DNA from: Cryoendolithus antarcticus
Taxonomy: Eukaryota > Ascomycota > Dothideomycetes > Cladosporiales > Cladosporiaceae
NCBI GenBank assembly: GCA_002077065.1
Contig: NAJO01000007.1
Span: forward strand, 1,116,001 to 1,180,000
Direction of reading: 5' to 3'
DNA: 64,000 nt
The translations under genes and the position numbers were made by a program. Numbering within the stretch: the stretch's first letter is position 1; each line of letters begins with the position of its first letter. Positions 21,016-32,432 of the stretch are shown here, one piece after another. The notes under the pieces are model-generated. The model was not told the origin of the DNA. It was given only the letters and a program-made list of their open reading frames with translations, and searched no databases.

Positions 21016-23593
21016 CGATGATGCACTCAGCTTCCGCCTTTCATCCCGGGAAATTCGAAAGTCTCTCATGACACTGTGTTTGGCACTACCAGAATCGAGC
21101 GAACTCAGCGCGCCGCTGGGAGACATATAGTGTGAAATGCCTTGCAGTGCGGGTAGAACAGTATCAAAGTGTCGGATGTGCGAGACTGATAGCCCACTCC
21201 CATCATCTCCATACACCTGCTATCGCCCCTGTCTACGCTAGTACGCACAACCTTACGGTTTTACTGCAACTTCCACGCGCTTTTGAAGCCCGACGAGCTA
21301 TAACATGACCCGGCGTCGGTCTGAGGTATGTCAAAGTGAGCTCCAGAGGGTGATTCGACGCTCCCGCTTCTCGGCCAACTCGTCAATGAGATATTTGCAA
21401 TGCCGAGATTGCCAGTGACGGAGCGCATCCAGGTCTTCGTAAAAGTCACGGCACGTAGAGCAGCAGAGGCGCAGAGTGGACGACACTCGAACGTGGCATC
21501 TTGAGCACTGTCGGAAATATCGGCTAATGTCGGGGAGAGTAGCACAGGGCTGTTCATGTAGGGACACTGTGTGAGGTGGAAATTACTTGTCTAGTGCGAT
21601 GGGCCTATAATTTGAATGATATTAGCGCGAACGCTTCTATGAGAGAACGGAATTTGAGTATATATTGACGTGTAAGATCTGGTGTGCTACTGTAGTCAGG
21701 CTTCCAGTCCACCACACTGCGAATAGTATGTTAAAATTCGAATTGGTTCAATCCTCTCGAGAATCCATGAACACTTGGACGACTGATTACCACCAGCTTG
21801 TACCTTTGCCCTTGGAGCGTCTTCCAGTCTCGACTCAAGTGCTGGAACATCATATCCGCTGTCGGACTTAAGTACGACACCCTGCTCGTTACCACGTCGC
21901 AAGTCAGAACACGGAGTGGAGAGGACGTGACGTCCAGATGGCGAGTCGCTTGCCGTCGAAGGCTCTCGTGCGTTGTCGGGGCGGAGCAGCTTTCGATGGT
22001 ACGGGAGACCATTGTCGCGAGCGACAACTCTGCTGTGGATTCAAGCGGTGTAGGGGCTGCTTGGGCGACGGGATCCTCCAGATGCAGGGTTCAGACTCGA
22101 TGATTATTGTGTACGGAGGCAACGGCCGGAATGATGGAGAATGAAGGAATTCAGAGTGAGGAGTAAAGAATGAAGTAGCATCAAGAAGATCTTCGATCCA
22201 CTTATCAGGACACGAAGTTGATGCTGGTATGCGCTCGTACTGCGTTCACAGAGACTGAACGCCCGGAATCAGCGAACCTGACATCTCGAGCCTGCCACTT
22301 GGAATCTTCTTACGATCAAGATCTGTAGGTGAAGTAGAGCTGAGGAGCAAAAACCTGAGCCCGTTATCTCCATTGTGTAGTGTACGTGGCTACCTCGTGA
22401 CGAGTGGTGGGGTTTGACCATTGTGGATGCGTGCGAATTGTAGGGACAGCAGGTTGTAGCGACCCCGGCTCTACTCTCGTCGCGGAGTCGGCAGAAGCAT
22501 CGTGAGAAGGCGACGGCCACCGCTGAGTGGTGTCCAGACACTCCAAAATCGTGATCCCAGATCCTCGGAATCGAATGCGCCTGAAGTGGAGTCCGGCAAT
22601 TGCTTCGAGGTACGCACCTCAAAATTGTATGCGAAATGCAGTGCTACTAGGTGGCATGCCGTCTGCGCTCAAAGTTCAGTATGTCATCACCGCGCAGAAG
22701 GTGCTTCTACTGTAGTGCTCCTTTCCCTCACAGTGCCTCACGAGGCTGAGCCGGACTTGCTCGGCCTGGACAACGTTAGATGAGCAAATTCGCGCAAATG
22801 CCATTCAGCTGCCGATTCCTCTGACTGATTTGCGTTTCCTTTCTCGTCTAAGAATGCACCAGTGTGGGCTAATGCACGATGCAGATTGAGACTGTTGCCG
22901 CCAAGGGCGTTCAAGTCAAGTCCATCTTAACTTTGACCAACTTTTTCTCGTACAAGCAGCGCGAACCTCGCTAGCATGCTGCACGAGGAGGTGAACGCCC
23001 GCGGCTTGTTATTACCTGCTAGATCAATATGAGACTCAGGCAACCCGTGTTGCAATCATGCAACGATAAGCAGCTGTAGCCTGCGAATTGCGACGCTGCA
23101 GGTCTCAATATCGAATCTGCAAGCCTCCACCAGCGGACTCCTGCAGCATCGTTGACCACGTCTGTGACCATCAACCCATATCGCAACCCAATGGCGCAAG
23201 TATAGGCATCTCCTGCAGTAGTGTATGTCGTGCAGGAGGCTCGTAGTTGTTAATCTCGACTTGCAGCCATGGTCCAGCCAGTCACAGGGCGCCAAGATCT
23301 TCGACCATCTCCCGCTGAACTTCAGCTCTCCCGTCCGTCTCTGACAGCATAGCCATCTCCCATCGCCCATTCGCCACTGCCCACATTACCGTCCATCTAG
23401 CCTACCGCGGCACAATCTTCCAGAACGCAGCTCGCAATTCTGTACCTGCAGCCCATCCCTGCAGCGACGCCCGTGGTCAGGCGTTCGAACAAAGCCGACG
23501 CGCGCCAGCAACGGTAGCAAAGCAGGAGGAGCTCCTCATACACGCATACCTCTTGCCTTAGCTTTTACCAGCTAGCAAGCCTCAGCCGCAACA
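21016..23593. other. Gene-poor 2.6 kb region
   Basis: No confident gene. The only coding-like signal is a minus-strand Cys/His-rich frame at 21331-21567. From about 23270 to 23593 the sequence becomes C/T-rich with leader-like character directly before a candidate start codon at 23594, so this end is probably the promoter and 5' leader of the RRM gene. No transposon open frame, terminal repeat or tRNA was seen. Confidence 0.45.
21331..21567 (-). other. Cys/His-rich zinc-finger-like frame, possibly a last exon
   Basis: The minus-strand frame has a CAG acceptor-like site just upstream (CACACAG at about 21568) and ends in TGA. It encodes CSRCHVRVSSTLRLCCSTC, then HWQSRHC. Cys and His spacing (CxxC-x11-H-x4-H-C) resembles a C2H2 finger or a degenerate MYND finger. 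There is no ATG, so it would have to be a final exon. I could not find a matching upstream exon. It may be real, a gene relic or chance. Confidence 0.25.
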
Positions 23594-25775
23594 ATGGGTG
23601 CGTCTGTTCACTTTCCCTGCTGCTGTCTCGTGCTGCCAAGGTCACTTGTTGGAGACCTCACTTGCTTGTGAGAAGCCCCGTGGCTTGTCTCTTCACTCAA
23701 GTTAGCTTCGAGGGTCGGCTTCGCGCTTGACTCGACTTGCTTTTCCCACCACTACTCCCTCTCCAACAACACGACACTACTCCCTCATTGCAGCGATAGC
23801 TTACACCTCCTTCAGCAGACGACAGTTACCGCCGTTCGCGTAGCGTAAGTTGAATATCCCCTCCCTTTGCTAACCCATGCGCTGTGATGACTGCGCCGCG
23901 ATGGCGCACCACTGGACCTGGACTTGGACCTCGAAAGACTTGACTTGATGTCGAGCATGCCTTGATCGCACCACCTAGCGCATAGGCATAGCCGATGTAC
24001 ACCCAAGCATCGCGCATGGCACCTAGCCTTGCGTACAAGATTGACAGCAAAGTCTGCATAAGCACCAAAAGCACAGGCAGAGGCGATGACCTGAAGCAAG
24101 TGGACTTCATTCGCGTCAAGAGCCCTCGCACCAAAGGCAACAATCTGTACCGAATGCTTCATCGCACATCAAGAGCTGGTGAAAGAACAACGATCATGCA
24201 ACACCTTCGCGCATATCTCTCCCTGAACGCGCTTCTTTATTAGAGGTCGCCGGGGTGACAAGAGATCTTCCTCTCCTTAGACGTCAGCAGGGCCTGGAAC
24301 CCTAGCAGCTGCGCGCAACGCCGTGCCCAATGTGACGGCAAGCATCAACAGCGAGCCTGGAAGACCAGCACTTTGCCAAGTCAGGCATGGCCAACGCGAG
24401 GATTGTCCCAGCACCACCTGCTTCAGTCACGCCAACGAACAAAAGAGACCGCGACACGAGAGAAGAGGTTCAGCCAACGCTCTTATGAGCCATAAGGATA
24501 TGGGCACACTCCGCCCTAAGCCTTATATGGCTGCCAAGTCGAACTCGTGGATAAGCAACAGCAGATCGAGGGCCAGATCATGCCACGGCGAACTGTCTTA
24601 GACGCGCAAGGCTGTCTTGGACTGTCTCTTCTGCAACCCGCACATTGTGGTGACTATGATCCCTGGTCCATTCTTTGAGTCCGCATCCGGAATGAGGCTC
24701 CCTGATCCCATAGACGCAACGAAAAGCTGCTTTCGGGCTCGGCATCTTCAACGTCTCGGATACCTGGCTAGTATGCTGTCGTTTGCAAGCTCTGCCGTGT
24801 CTGACCATTACATATGCACGCCATCCTGTGCCAGCTGTTTGGACTGAGCAGGATCCTGCAGTGGTGTCCAGTAGCGCTTCAGAAGGCTGCTTCGAAGGTT
24901 CGAAGTCATCCTGTGTTGCATGCTCAGCCTGAGTTATCTGGGACATGGACCCAGCCATGCTTTCCAGGGTACCGGTCTCGACCCCGCTGTGTCCGGCACG
25001 TCCAGCGAGCGATGTCTTGCTTTCAGTGTATGGGACTTGCTGGGGAACCGCATCCATTCGTCTTGGGAAGTGGCAAAGGCGCTCACTACGTGTCCAAAGC
25101 GTCGGTATTGATCAATGTACGCCTGGAGGATCAACATGTGTGCGAGCGGTTCCTCACCATCGCTGCGTGTACTGATTTCCACGACCAACCTCGGATACTT
25201 TGGAAGCTGCTGGTGATATCGAAAGCGGCTGTCACTGGTTTGCAACGGCTGCTGGTGCTATCGAAGCAGACCTGGCTGAAACGTACATGCTGCCGGAGTT
25301 ATCGAAGCAGACTTGTTGGCAGGAGATCGCACTGCGCTGCTGGCTGCCGGAGATATCGAAGCAAGACTGGATGTTGGCTGGATGACAGGCTGTTCAATAA
25401 TCGGCTTGCCATAGCTTTTTCAACAATGACCCCCTTCAGCTAACAGCATTTCCTGTGCTTGTCTGGGTCAAAGCGGAGGATCTCCTTAGGCTCCCTTATC
25501 ACGCTCATACTTGCCTGAGGCAAGAGCTACATGTCTTGGCGATGCACATAGACCGCGGCGCTCTCTCAAAGTCACGAAGAACTTCTCGCCGGCGACATTG
25601 GTGCTCACAATAGCTCCGCTCTCGTGTTCTGAACGCTGCCGAGATGGATGCCGAGGTACCAATCGACCTACGCAGATTGAACGCAGCTATCGCGCGGTGT
25701 CGGGCAGAGGACACTGCTAAGACTCCGACGAGTTCTCTCCCTGAGAACCAGAGCGCTCTCACTGGAACCCCACAG
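23594..25775 (+). other. Putative first two exons and long intron of the RRM gene
   Basis: A consistent reading starts with ATGG at 23594-23597, followed by a GTGCGT donor. A 221-nt intron ends at TTCAGCAG, and a 26-nt exon (23819-23844) precedes a GTAAGT donor. Translated, this is MDDSYRRSRS, an RS peptide typical of the N-terminus of Gbp2/Hrb1-like proteins. It is in phase with an acceptor at CCCCACAG (ends 25775), which leads into TDNNNMDLPYRGSV of the main exon. The second intron would be about 1.93 kb, exceptional beside the 50-60 nt introns elsewhere here. It contains a degenerate tandem repeat at 25206-25360. No transcript evidence is available. Confidence 0.4.
25206..25360. repeat. 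Degenerate tandem repeat, four copies
   Basis: A core of the form GCTGCYGGWGNTATCGAA recurs at 25206, 25248, 25289 and 25343, with periods of 42, 41 and 54 bases; two or more copies continue as GCAGAC. Copies differ at several positions. The repeat lies inside the putative long intron of the RRM gene. Confidence 0.65.
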
Positions 25776-25790
25776 ACGGACAACAACAAT

Positions 25791-27649
25791 ATGGACCTCC
25801 CATATCGCGGCTCAGTCTCCGCCCACGTAAATCAGGAGGTTCAACAATGGAGGGCTAACGTGACTACGCAGCCCGACTACCGCAACGACCGCGACAACCG
25901 CGACAGTCACCGCGAGCGCCGCCGCTCACGCTCACCTTCAGGCGACCGCCGCACTACCAACTACCGCGAAGACCGCGAGCCTACCAACGGGTCTTATCGT
26001 GACGAGCGCGCTCCCCCTCGCCAATCTAGCAGCAACGGCGGTATGGGCGATCGTGCCAACACGCAGCAAGACCGTCGCGTCTACGTCGGCAATCTCTCCT
26101 ACGATGTGAAGTGGCATCACCTCAAAGACTACATGCGCGAGGGTACAGAATTGACATCCACCCCACCGTCACTCGGTGCTCAAGCTAACAAATTTCACAG
26201 CTGGCAACGTCCTCTACGCCGACGTCCTAGAACTGCCTAATGGAATGAGCAAGGTTAGCAATTGAAATAGGCTGGTTCACTGGCTCCCCATCATCTCTCG
26301 ACAGCGTTTGTTGTGTATGTATATTGTGTGAAGGACACTTGGTTGACTTAGGATTTGTTTGGTTGCAGGGATGTGGAATTGTCGAGTACGAAACGAAGGA
26401 GCAGGCGCAGAACGCGATCAACACCTTGAGCAATAAGAACCTCCTGGGACGCCTCATCTATGTTCGCGAAGTGAGTTATTGAGCTCCACCCCCACTTTGG
26501 ACAAGGCTAACATCGATGACAGGACCGCGAGACCGAGCCGCGCTTCAGCGGTGGCGGCAGCCGTGGTGGCGGTGCGCCCATGGGAGCTGGCCCTCCTCGC
26601 GGTGGCTTCGGCGGTGGCGGATATGGTGGCGGATTTGGCGGACGTGGCGGCGGCTTCGGTGGTGGCTATGGAGGTGGAGGTGGCATGCAGCAGGGTGGAC
26701 GCTCGCAGATCTTCATCTCCAACGTGAGTTTCCAGACTGCATCTGCCGCGAAGGACTTCACTGACATCACTCACAGTTGCCCTACAACGTCGGCTGGCAG
26801 GATCTGAAAGATCTCTTCCGTCAGGGCGGTACGTACATGCACTCCCCACTACCCACACAACATCCACTAACAGCAATCTCAGGCTCCGTCCTCCGCGCCG
26901 ACGTCCACATGGCCCAAGACGGCACTCCCAAGGGCACCGGCATCGTCGCCTTCGAGACTCCCGAAGACGCTCAGAACGCCATCCAAGCCTTCAACGGCTA
27001 CGACTGGTCCGGCCGTGTTCTCGAAGTCCGCGAGGACCGCTTCGCCAACGCTGGCGGTTTCGGCGGTCGCGGCGGCTTCGGTGGAGGTCGTGGAGGTTTC
27101 GGAGGAGGCTATGGCGCTCCCCGTGGAGGCTTCGGCGGCGGATTCGGAGGCGGCTATGGCGCTCCTCGTGGTGGTTTCGGAGGTGGTCGTGGCGGTTTCG
27201 GCGGCGGATACGGTGGTGGAGGCGGGTATGGTGGTCCAGGTGGTGCTGGTGGTTACGGCGGTGGCGCTCCCGCTCCGGCTCCAGTCGCTGCCGCGGCGCC
27301 CAACCCCTTCACCGACTTCGCGACCTCCGGCATGGACCCCTCCCCGACTATCTACGTCCGCAATCTGCCCTGGAGCACCAGCAACGAGGACCTCGTCGAG
27401 CTTTTCACTACCATCGGCAAGGTCGAGCGCGCGGAGATTCAGTACGAGCCTAACGGCCGCTCGCGCGGGACTGGTGTGGTCGAGTTCGCTGGGCAGGAGG
27501 ACGCGGCTACGGCTATCACGAAGTTCCAGCAGTACATGTACGGTGGGCGTCCTCTCGGGCTGTCTTACGTCAAGTACGCCAATCAGCAGGGCGGCGGCGC
27601 TGGTGGCATGATGGACACGGATGGGGATATGGGTGGGCCTGTCATGTGA
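25791..27649 (+). CDS. Three-RRM, RGG-rich mRNA-binding protein (Gbp2/Hrb1-like)
   Basis: Six exons: 25791-26142, 26201-26253, 26369-26470, 26523-26723, 26777-26828 and 26883-27649 (508 residues from this ATG). RRM1 carries RNP2 VYVGNL and RNP1 KGCGIVEY. RRM2 carries IFISNL and KGTGIVAF. RRM3 carries IYVRNL and RGTGVVEF. An RD/SR-like N-terminus precedes RRM1, and Gly-Gly-Phe/Tyr/Arg repeats separate the RRMs. Yeast Gbp2/Hrb1 link TREX, mRNA quality control and export; the role here is inferred. The last intron (54 nt) is a multiple of three without a stop. The start is uncertain: an in-frame ATG lies at 25644, and an upstream spliced start at 23594 fits the family better. The CAACAACAAT leader favours 25791 over 25644 if no upstream exons are used. 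Confidence 0.85.
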
Positions 27650-28302
27650 GCTGGCGCGAGCTGGTGAATTTGATTGCCCACTGCGGAGACCTCGAGCAAC
27701 ACAACACACCCAAGACTGGCGGGGCCTAGTACGGACTCCTGGCGGTCCTTCGGCGCACGCATGCCCAAGACCCTCTGCATGCGCCTTTCGACCGCCATAC
27801 CCTGGAACGACTCGCCGGCTCTCACACTACACATCACACCTTCCCTCTCCTTGTCAACTGCCGCCCTGCTCAGCTTTTGGATGCACCCTCTGCAACGTAC
27901 TGGGCATGCAACAAGTGGCTCGGCAATATATTCTATCGGCAGATAAGGAGAGAAGATAGCACAAGGGCTTTGAGTTTCCCTGTTTGCGACTGCGACTGGA
28001 AGTGCTTACTTGAAAATTGAAAAGCGAAGGTGATGGGTACTGTACTCTAGCATAGTCTCCTTTCGCCTCTGGGCGGTTGGGATGGTGTATCATTGGGAAC
28101 TGCAGGAGAGTCTTATACTTGACAATTGTGTCAATGAGTCACGTCTATGTGCTCTAGTCGTGCCCTTGTCACCTCGCCTGTGGAAGCAATGCTGGTGCAC
28201 GAGGATTAGGAGCAGACATCTCATTGCGCCATGCAATCACCATGTCTGATCATCACACCGGATGCCATCGTCAGCGTCACCTTCGGCTCTGCTCGAGCCT
28301 GC
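27650..28302. other. Intergenic between convergent genes
   Basis: About 650 bases of 3' flanks for the RRM gene and the mitochondrial carrier. No coding signal beyond short chance frames. Confidence 0.5.
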
Positions 28303-29467
28303 TCATCCACTAGCCACTCCGCCCTTAATGCCAAACACTCTTGTCATAGTCCACTCATACACCTACCCTCGTGTCAGCTTTACTCGACTCCCCTGCCAGA
28401 GCTGGTTCTGGGCGGTGGATGACTTACAGCCCATTGCACGGCGTTGACTACGAAGGCTCTCGCGCTGCAGACTCCGAGGCCACGGAAGAAGACGCCGATG
28501 CCTTCATTGGCGTAGGCTGAGCGCGCTATGCTGAGTGCTGAGGGAGTCACCGGCTTGGTGGGCTCGGGTGCCGGGGAGAGCAGTGGTTGGCGTGAGGTGC
28601 CCAATGGTGAGGGAAGTAGGAAGTCGTGGGTTTGGAGGCGGGTCTTGATCACGTCTACAACGAGGTGTCAGCTGTCAGCTCTACGCTGACCCAAGTTGCT
28701 CGTGAGACGGGCATCGGGCCACGTTTGGGAAAGATCGCAGTACCTAGCGGGAAGATCGTCGCCCATGTCACGACACCGGCAAGCCCTCCACAGAGTAGCA
28801 CATTGACAGCTTCTTGCGTCTGATTCTTATCCACAGGAAAGGCAGAATACATGTACCGCTTGGACAGCTCGTAGCTCCAGAAACTGACGATAGTAAGGAC
28901 TCGCTGACCCACTTACCTCTCATCGAGCGGAAGGACCTACTAGAAACCATAGCCTACCGCATCCCTCACACTGGTGATCCCGCCGCCGAGGTACATGCCT
29001 CGGACGCCGCCGCGAGACCAGAGCTCTTTAGCGACGAGCAGTGAAGACTTTGGCGGCGAGCTGACTTGCGCCCTGCACTTGACCAGCTCGGTCGGTGCGG
29101 AAACTACGAAAGTCGCGAGACCGCCTATGGCGCCTGCTGTCCAGATGACAGCGAGGGAAGGCTGTTCCGATGCTTCATGATCGCCTCCTGGAGTGGACGA
29201 GGAGAGTAGGGCAAGGCTGCGGTTGTATGTCACAAAGAGCAAGGCATTGAGTGCACCGTAGCCTAGTATCGGAGCCGCGGCACCACGTAGTAGGGAGGTC
29301 CAGCGACTCAGTGGTGGACGCTGTGCATCTGAAGGAGCGACGAGAGCTGATGCTGGGGTCGATCGTAAGGAGCCAGCTTGAATGCGAGTTTTGAGCAGGT
29401 CGAGTGGGTTGCCGATGATGATACCGATGGCGCCTGAGAGATAGCCAGCCCAGAAGTCGGCGCTCAT
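28303..29467 (-). CDS. Mitochondrial carrier (SLC25) family protein
   Basis: Four exons on the minus strand, 29467-28941, 28883-28744, 28654-28428 and 28362-28303, give 317 residues. Introns of 57, 89 and 65 nt use GTAGGT, GTACTG and GTAAGT donors with AG acceptors, and each junction restores family sequence (YGFYFWSYELSKR, FPLDVIKTRLQ, QWAVYEW). The three carrier signatures are all present: PLDLLKTRIQ, PTELVKCRAQ and PLDVIKTRLQ, with six helices implied. The protein would sit in the inner mitochondrial membrane and exchange a small metabolite; the substrate is not clear. Start is the ATG at 29467; a TTG just upstream in frame was not used. Confidence 0.9.
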
Positions 29468-30024
29468 CTCATTCAATGGGTGAATTGATTTAGCGGCTTG
29501 AAGTATTCATTCTTAGTGCATTGGAGCTGTGCGTTCGTGTCAATGTTTATCTGTCCAGGACCGCCACCAAACTTGCTCGAGGACACGGTCTACCCATCAG
29601 CTGTCCACGCTCTGACTTCGTGGCTGGTGGCAAGCGCGAAGCCCAGGTGCTTGTATGGAAGAGGACACGTCCTGAATCGCCAGAGCATCGATAGCGATAT
29701 CTCGGGCCAGATTGGGTTCGGTCCGTGCAGTAGCTGCCGACGCGCCACCGCGATGCAGCTCAGAGCTCATCGTCACGACTCTCGAGCACCACGGTGTTAG
29801 ACGTATACTGCCATTCCCATATCGTCGACAACCTTGCTGGATTGCTCTTCTAATCCCTTATTGGATCCATTGCTCGGTTCAAGCATGCAGCTTCCGATCA
29901 ATCAGTCAAACTTCGAATTCGCCACCCACCCACCACCCAGATATCGCTCATAGCAGTAGTGGGGATTACCCAAAGAGACATACCAGGAACATCGCGCTTT
30001 TAGCGCAGAGACAGACTACATTTC
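29468..30024. promoter_or_regulatory. Divergent promoter region
   Basis: 557 bases between the start codons of the carrier and the NYN-domain gene. No gene is recognised and no specific motif was identified. Confidence 0.4.
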
Positions 30025-31989
30025 ATGAGCACGTTGTCGAAGAGCAAGCCTTGGGACTTCTCTCACGTGCTTGATCTTGTCAACACTTTATCGAGTCCGC
30101 AGGAAGAGAACAAGCAGCTTCATCATGCCGTGACTTCGGTCGAGACGCCCCGTCAGAGGCAGCAGACAAGGGCGGACAATCAAGCCAGCAGCATCGGCCA
30201 TGATGTAGAGGTCAAAGACTTTGCCAAGCCAGCGGCTGGCCTTGGTGATTTCGCGAAGCTCTGGGAGTACATGGGAGTGCCTGTGAACGAAACCAGTCGA
30301 CTGCAAAGCAGCCGTACAAGTGCGCCATCAGTAGCTAAGGTTACGGACTATACCTCTGATGGTGCAACATATGTCAAACCCAAGCCAAAGGTAGTGCGCA
30401 CTGTGACGTGGGAGGACCCCGTCAGCGCGGAAGATCTCACAGGAGGCACCACCACAGACCGCTCAGCTTCGCCAGATGACATCTCGCAGTTGACAAAGTC
30501 ACAACGTAAGAAGCAGAGGCGACGCGAGCGAAAGGAAAAGGAGGCTGCGTCATCACCTACCAAAGGTGGCGTGGTGTCAGAGTCAGAGGCGGATGTCGTC
30601 AAGAGAAGGACGCCTGCCAAGCAAGCCTCCGTCCATGCTACCGGTGCATACACAAGATACAACCTGCGTCCGCGTGATTCTGGTGGTAACGCCGCTATCA
30701 CTCACGCTGGTGCTGCAACAAACACCAAGCTACTGCCGGCTTCAGTGGCTCCAAAGAAACCCGAAGCCAAGACTTCGAGCAGTACGAAACAAATCTCTAT
30801 GAACCACAGGGAGAACAGCGCAGCATCGCCTGCGCAAGCCAGCGCGAAATACGCACTACCAGCTCCTGTCACACCAGCAAAGGGTTCAGGCTCTTCATCT
30901 TACGGCGAATATAACATTGCGAAAGCTGTGTGGGAGCATGCCCCACAGCCGACGCCCAAAGCATCTCGTTTTGTCCCTTCATCAGTTCAGCCGCCCAAGA
31001 AGGAGGCGGCCATCTATTCACCAGCACCAGTACCTCAGACAGCGGTTCAGTCAGCTGTCAACGCCGTGCAAGCGGCGATGCACACTCCCGGCACACCATC
31101 GAAGAAGTCCAACATCATCGAGCCCAAGCTGATCCGCTCCGGCGAGGATCGCAACTGGGCTCTCTTCCTACGTCTACTTAACGAACACCCGTCCGAGCGC
31201 AAACATCTCGTCGCTCCCATGAACATGACCACTCACAACAGTGATCCAGCTGGTGTCCACATCTTCGTCGACGCCAGCAATATCTTCATCGGCTTCAATG
31301 ACCAGCTAAAGCGCGAGCGCGGTATGCCAATACACTGGCATACCACAAATGCGAACCTTTCTTTCGATGCCCTGGCCCTTCTGATGGAGCGTCGCCGCCC
31401 AGTCGCAAAGCGCGTGCTGGTAGGCTCAACGCCCTCGGTGCCCGCTTTCGACACAGCTCGCGCAGTAGGCTACGAAGTGAGTCTACTGGACAAAGTCTAC
31501 AAAGCCCGCGAGCTCACAGAACGCCAACTCTACTTCCGCGATCTCGACGCTGCACGCGGTAAACGCATCTCCAAAACTACGTCCACCCCCAACGGCCACG
31601 CGCACACTACATCCTCCGGCTCAGAAACGACCGGAGCCACTCCCATCCCCACCACTCCAACCCCAAACACCCCTCAATTTGCCCCCGCGAAAATGATCGA
31701 ACAAGGCGTCGACGAAATCCTGCATCTCAAAATCCTCGAATCCATCGTCGACACCGAAGTACCCTCTACCATGGTTCTTGCTACCGGCGACGCAGCGCAA
31801 GCAGAGTATAGCCAGGGTTTTATGGCTATGGCTGAGCGGGCGCTGAAGAAGGGCTGGAAGGTGGAGGTGGTGAGCTGGAGTAAGAATGTAAGTCAGATGT
31901 ATTTGAGGCGGGAGTTTAGGGAGCGCTGGGGGGAGGCGTTCAAGGTGGTGTGTTTAGATGAGTATGCGGAGGAGTTGTTGGATGTTTGA
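30025..31989 (+). CDS. NYN/PIN-like domain protein
   Basis: Single exon of 654 residues from an ATG preceded by a CA-rich leader. The first 400 residues are low complexity with Lys/Arg-rich runs (SQRKKQRRRERKEK) and Pro/Ser-rich linkers. The C-terminal domain (about 410-654) starts with HIFVDASNIFIGF, has RVLVGSTPS and LLDKVYKARE, and ends with STMVLATGDAAQAEYSQGF and KGWKVEVVSW. The acidic residues in VDASN and ATGD are the expected metal-binding pair of NYN (PIN-like) RNases. Similar fungal proteins are uncharacterised, and RNA processing is the likely theme. An insertion rich in Thr and Pro separates two halves of the domain (about 525-560). Confidence 0.8.
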   Translation: MSTLSKSKPWDFSHVLDLVNTLSSPQEENKQLHHAVTSVETPRQRQQTRADNQASSIGHDVEVKDFAKPAAGLGDFAKLWEYMGVPVNETSRLQSSRTSAPSVAKVTDYTSDGATYVKPKPKVVRTVTWEDPVSAEDLTGGTTTDRSASPDDISQLTKSQRKKQRRRERKEKEAASSPTKGGVVSESEADVVKRRTPAKQASVHATGAYTRYNLRPRDSGGNAAITHAGAATNTKLLPASVAPKKPEAKTSSSTKQISMNHRENSAASPAQASAKYALPAPVTPAKGSGSSSYGEYNIAKAVWEHAPQPTPKASRFVPSSVQPPKKEAAIYSPAPVPQTAVQSAVNAVQAAMHTPGTPSKKSNIIEPKLIRSGEDRNWALFLRLLNEHPSERKHLVAPMNMTTHNSDPAGVHIFVDASNIFIGFNDQLKRERGMPIHWHTTNANLSFDALALLMERRRPVAKRVLVGSTPSVPAFDTARAVGYEVSLLDKVYKARELTERQLYFRDLDAARGKRISKTTSTPNGHAHTTSSGSETTGATPIPTTPTPNTPQFAPAKMIEQGVDEILHLKILESIVDTEVPSTMVLATGDAAQAEYSQGFMAMAERALKKGWKVEVVSWSKNVSQMYLRREFRERWGEAFKVVCLDEYAEELLDV

Positions 31990-32432
31990 GAGGTGGTTGA
32001 AACGAATTCGAGACGAGTTCAACGAAATTCGTAATCGCCAATGGTTGATCGACTTGACCATCAAGTGGGTGTAACCACGGCGTGCAGTCGCAGATGAGGA
32101 GGCTAATCGGACGTTGGCTTGGAGTTGAGTAACTTGACTGCGTGCATGTAGCGCTGTCCACGTTCTGAACGAGATCAACATGACCGTGAGGGAAGCACCG
32201 TCGGAAAGGTTTTCTGGTTGTATATACACCCTCCACCGTCGGTGCTCGCGGAACTCGATCCCCGGTGCGAGCGCCCCATCTCAAAGCAGATTTTAGTTTA
32301 AACAAAAACGGCCAATCACTGTACAAATCGTCTAGTCGATGCCGCCAAAGTCATATCCCGTTCCCAATGCAATGCAGTTTTGTGCCACCCCCTTCGTGAG
32401 ACCTCCCTTGTCCGGCGCTTCAAATGCGCCAC
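31990..32432. other. Intergenic between convergent genes
   Basis: About 440 bases of 3' flank; minus-strand frames here (31940-32326) overlap the NYN gene end and are chance. Confidence 0.5.

Noticed and set aside
23056..23370. Cys/Arg-rich minus-strand frame of 104 codons
   Set aside because: Lies in C/T-rich promoter-like sequence, has no domain and no splice support.
21016..25640. Possible transposon or RIP-mutated remnant in the gene-poor block
   Set aside because: No terminal repeats, no transposase-like frames and no obvious AT-enrichment by eye.
26879..27709. 276-residue minus-strand frame across the RRM gene
   Set aside because: Antisense of Gly-rich RRM/RGG coding sequence.
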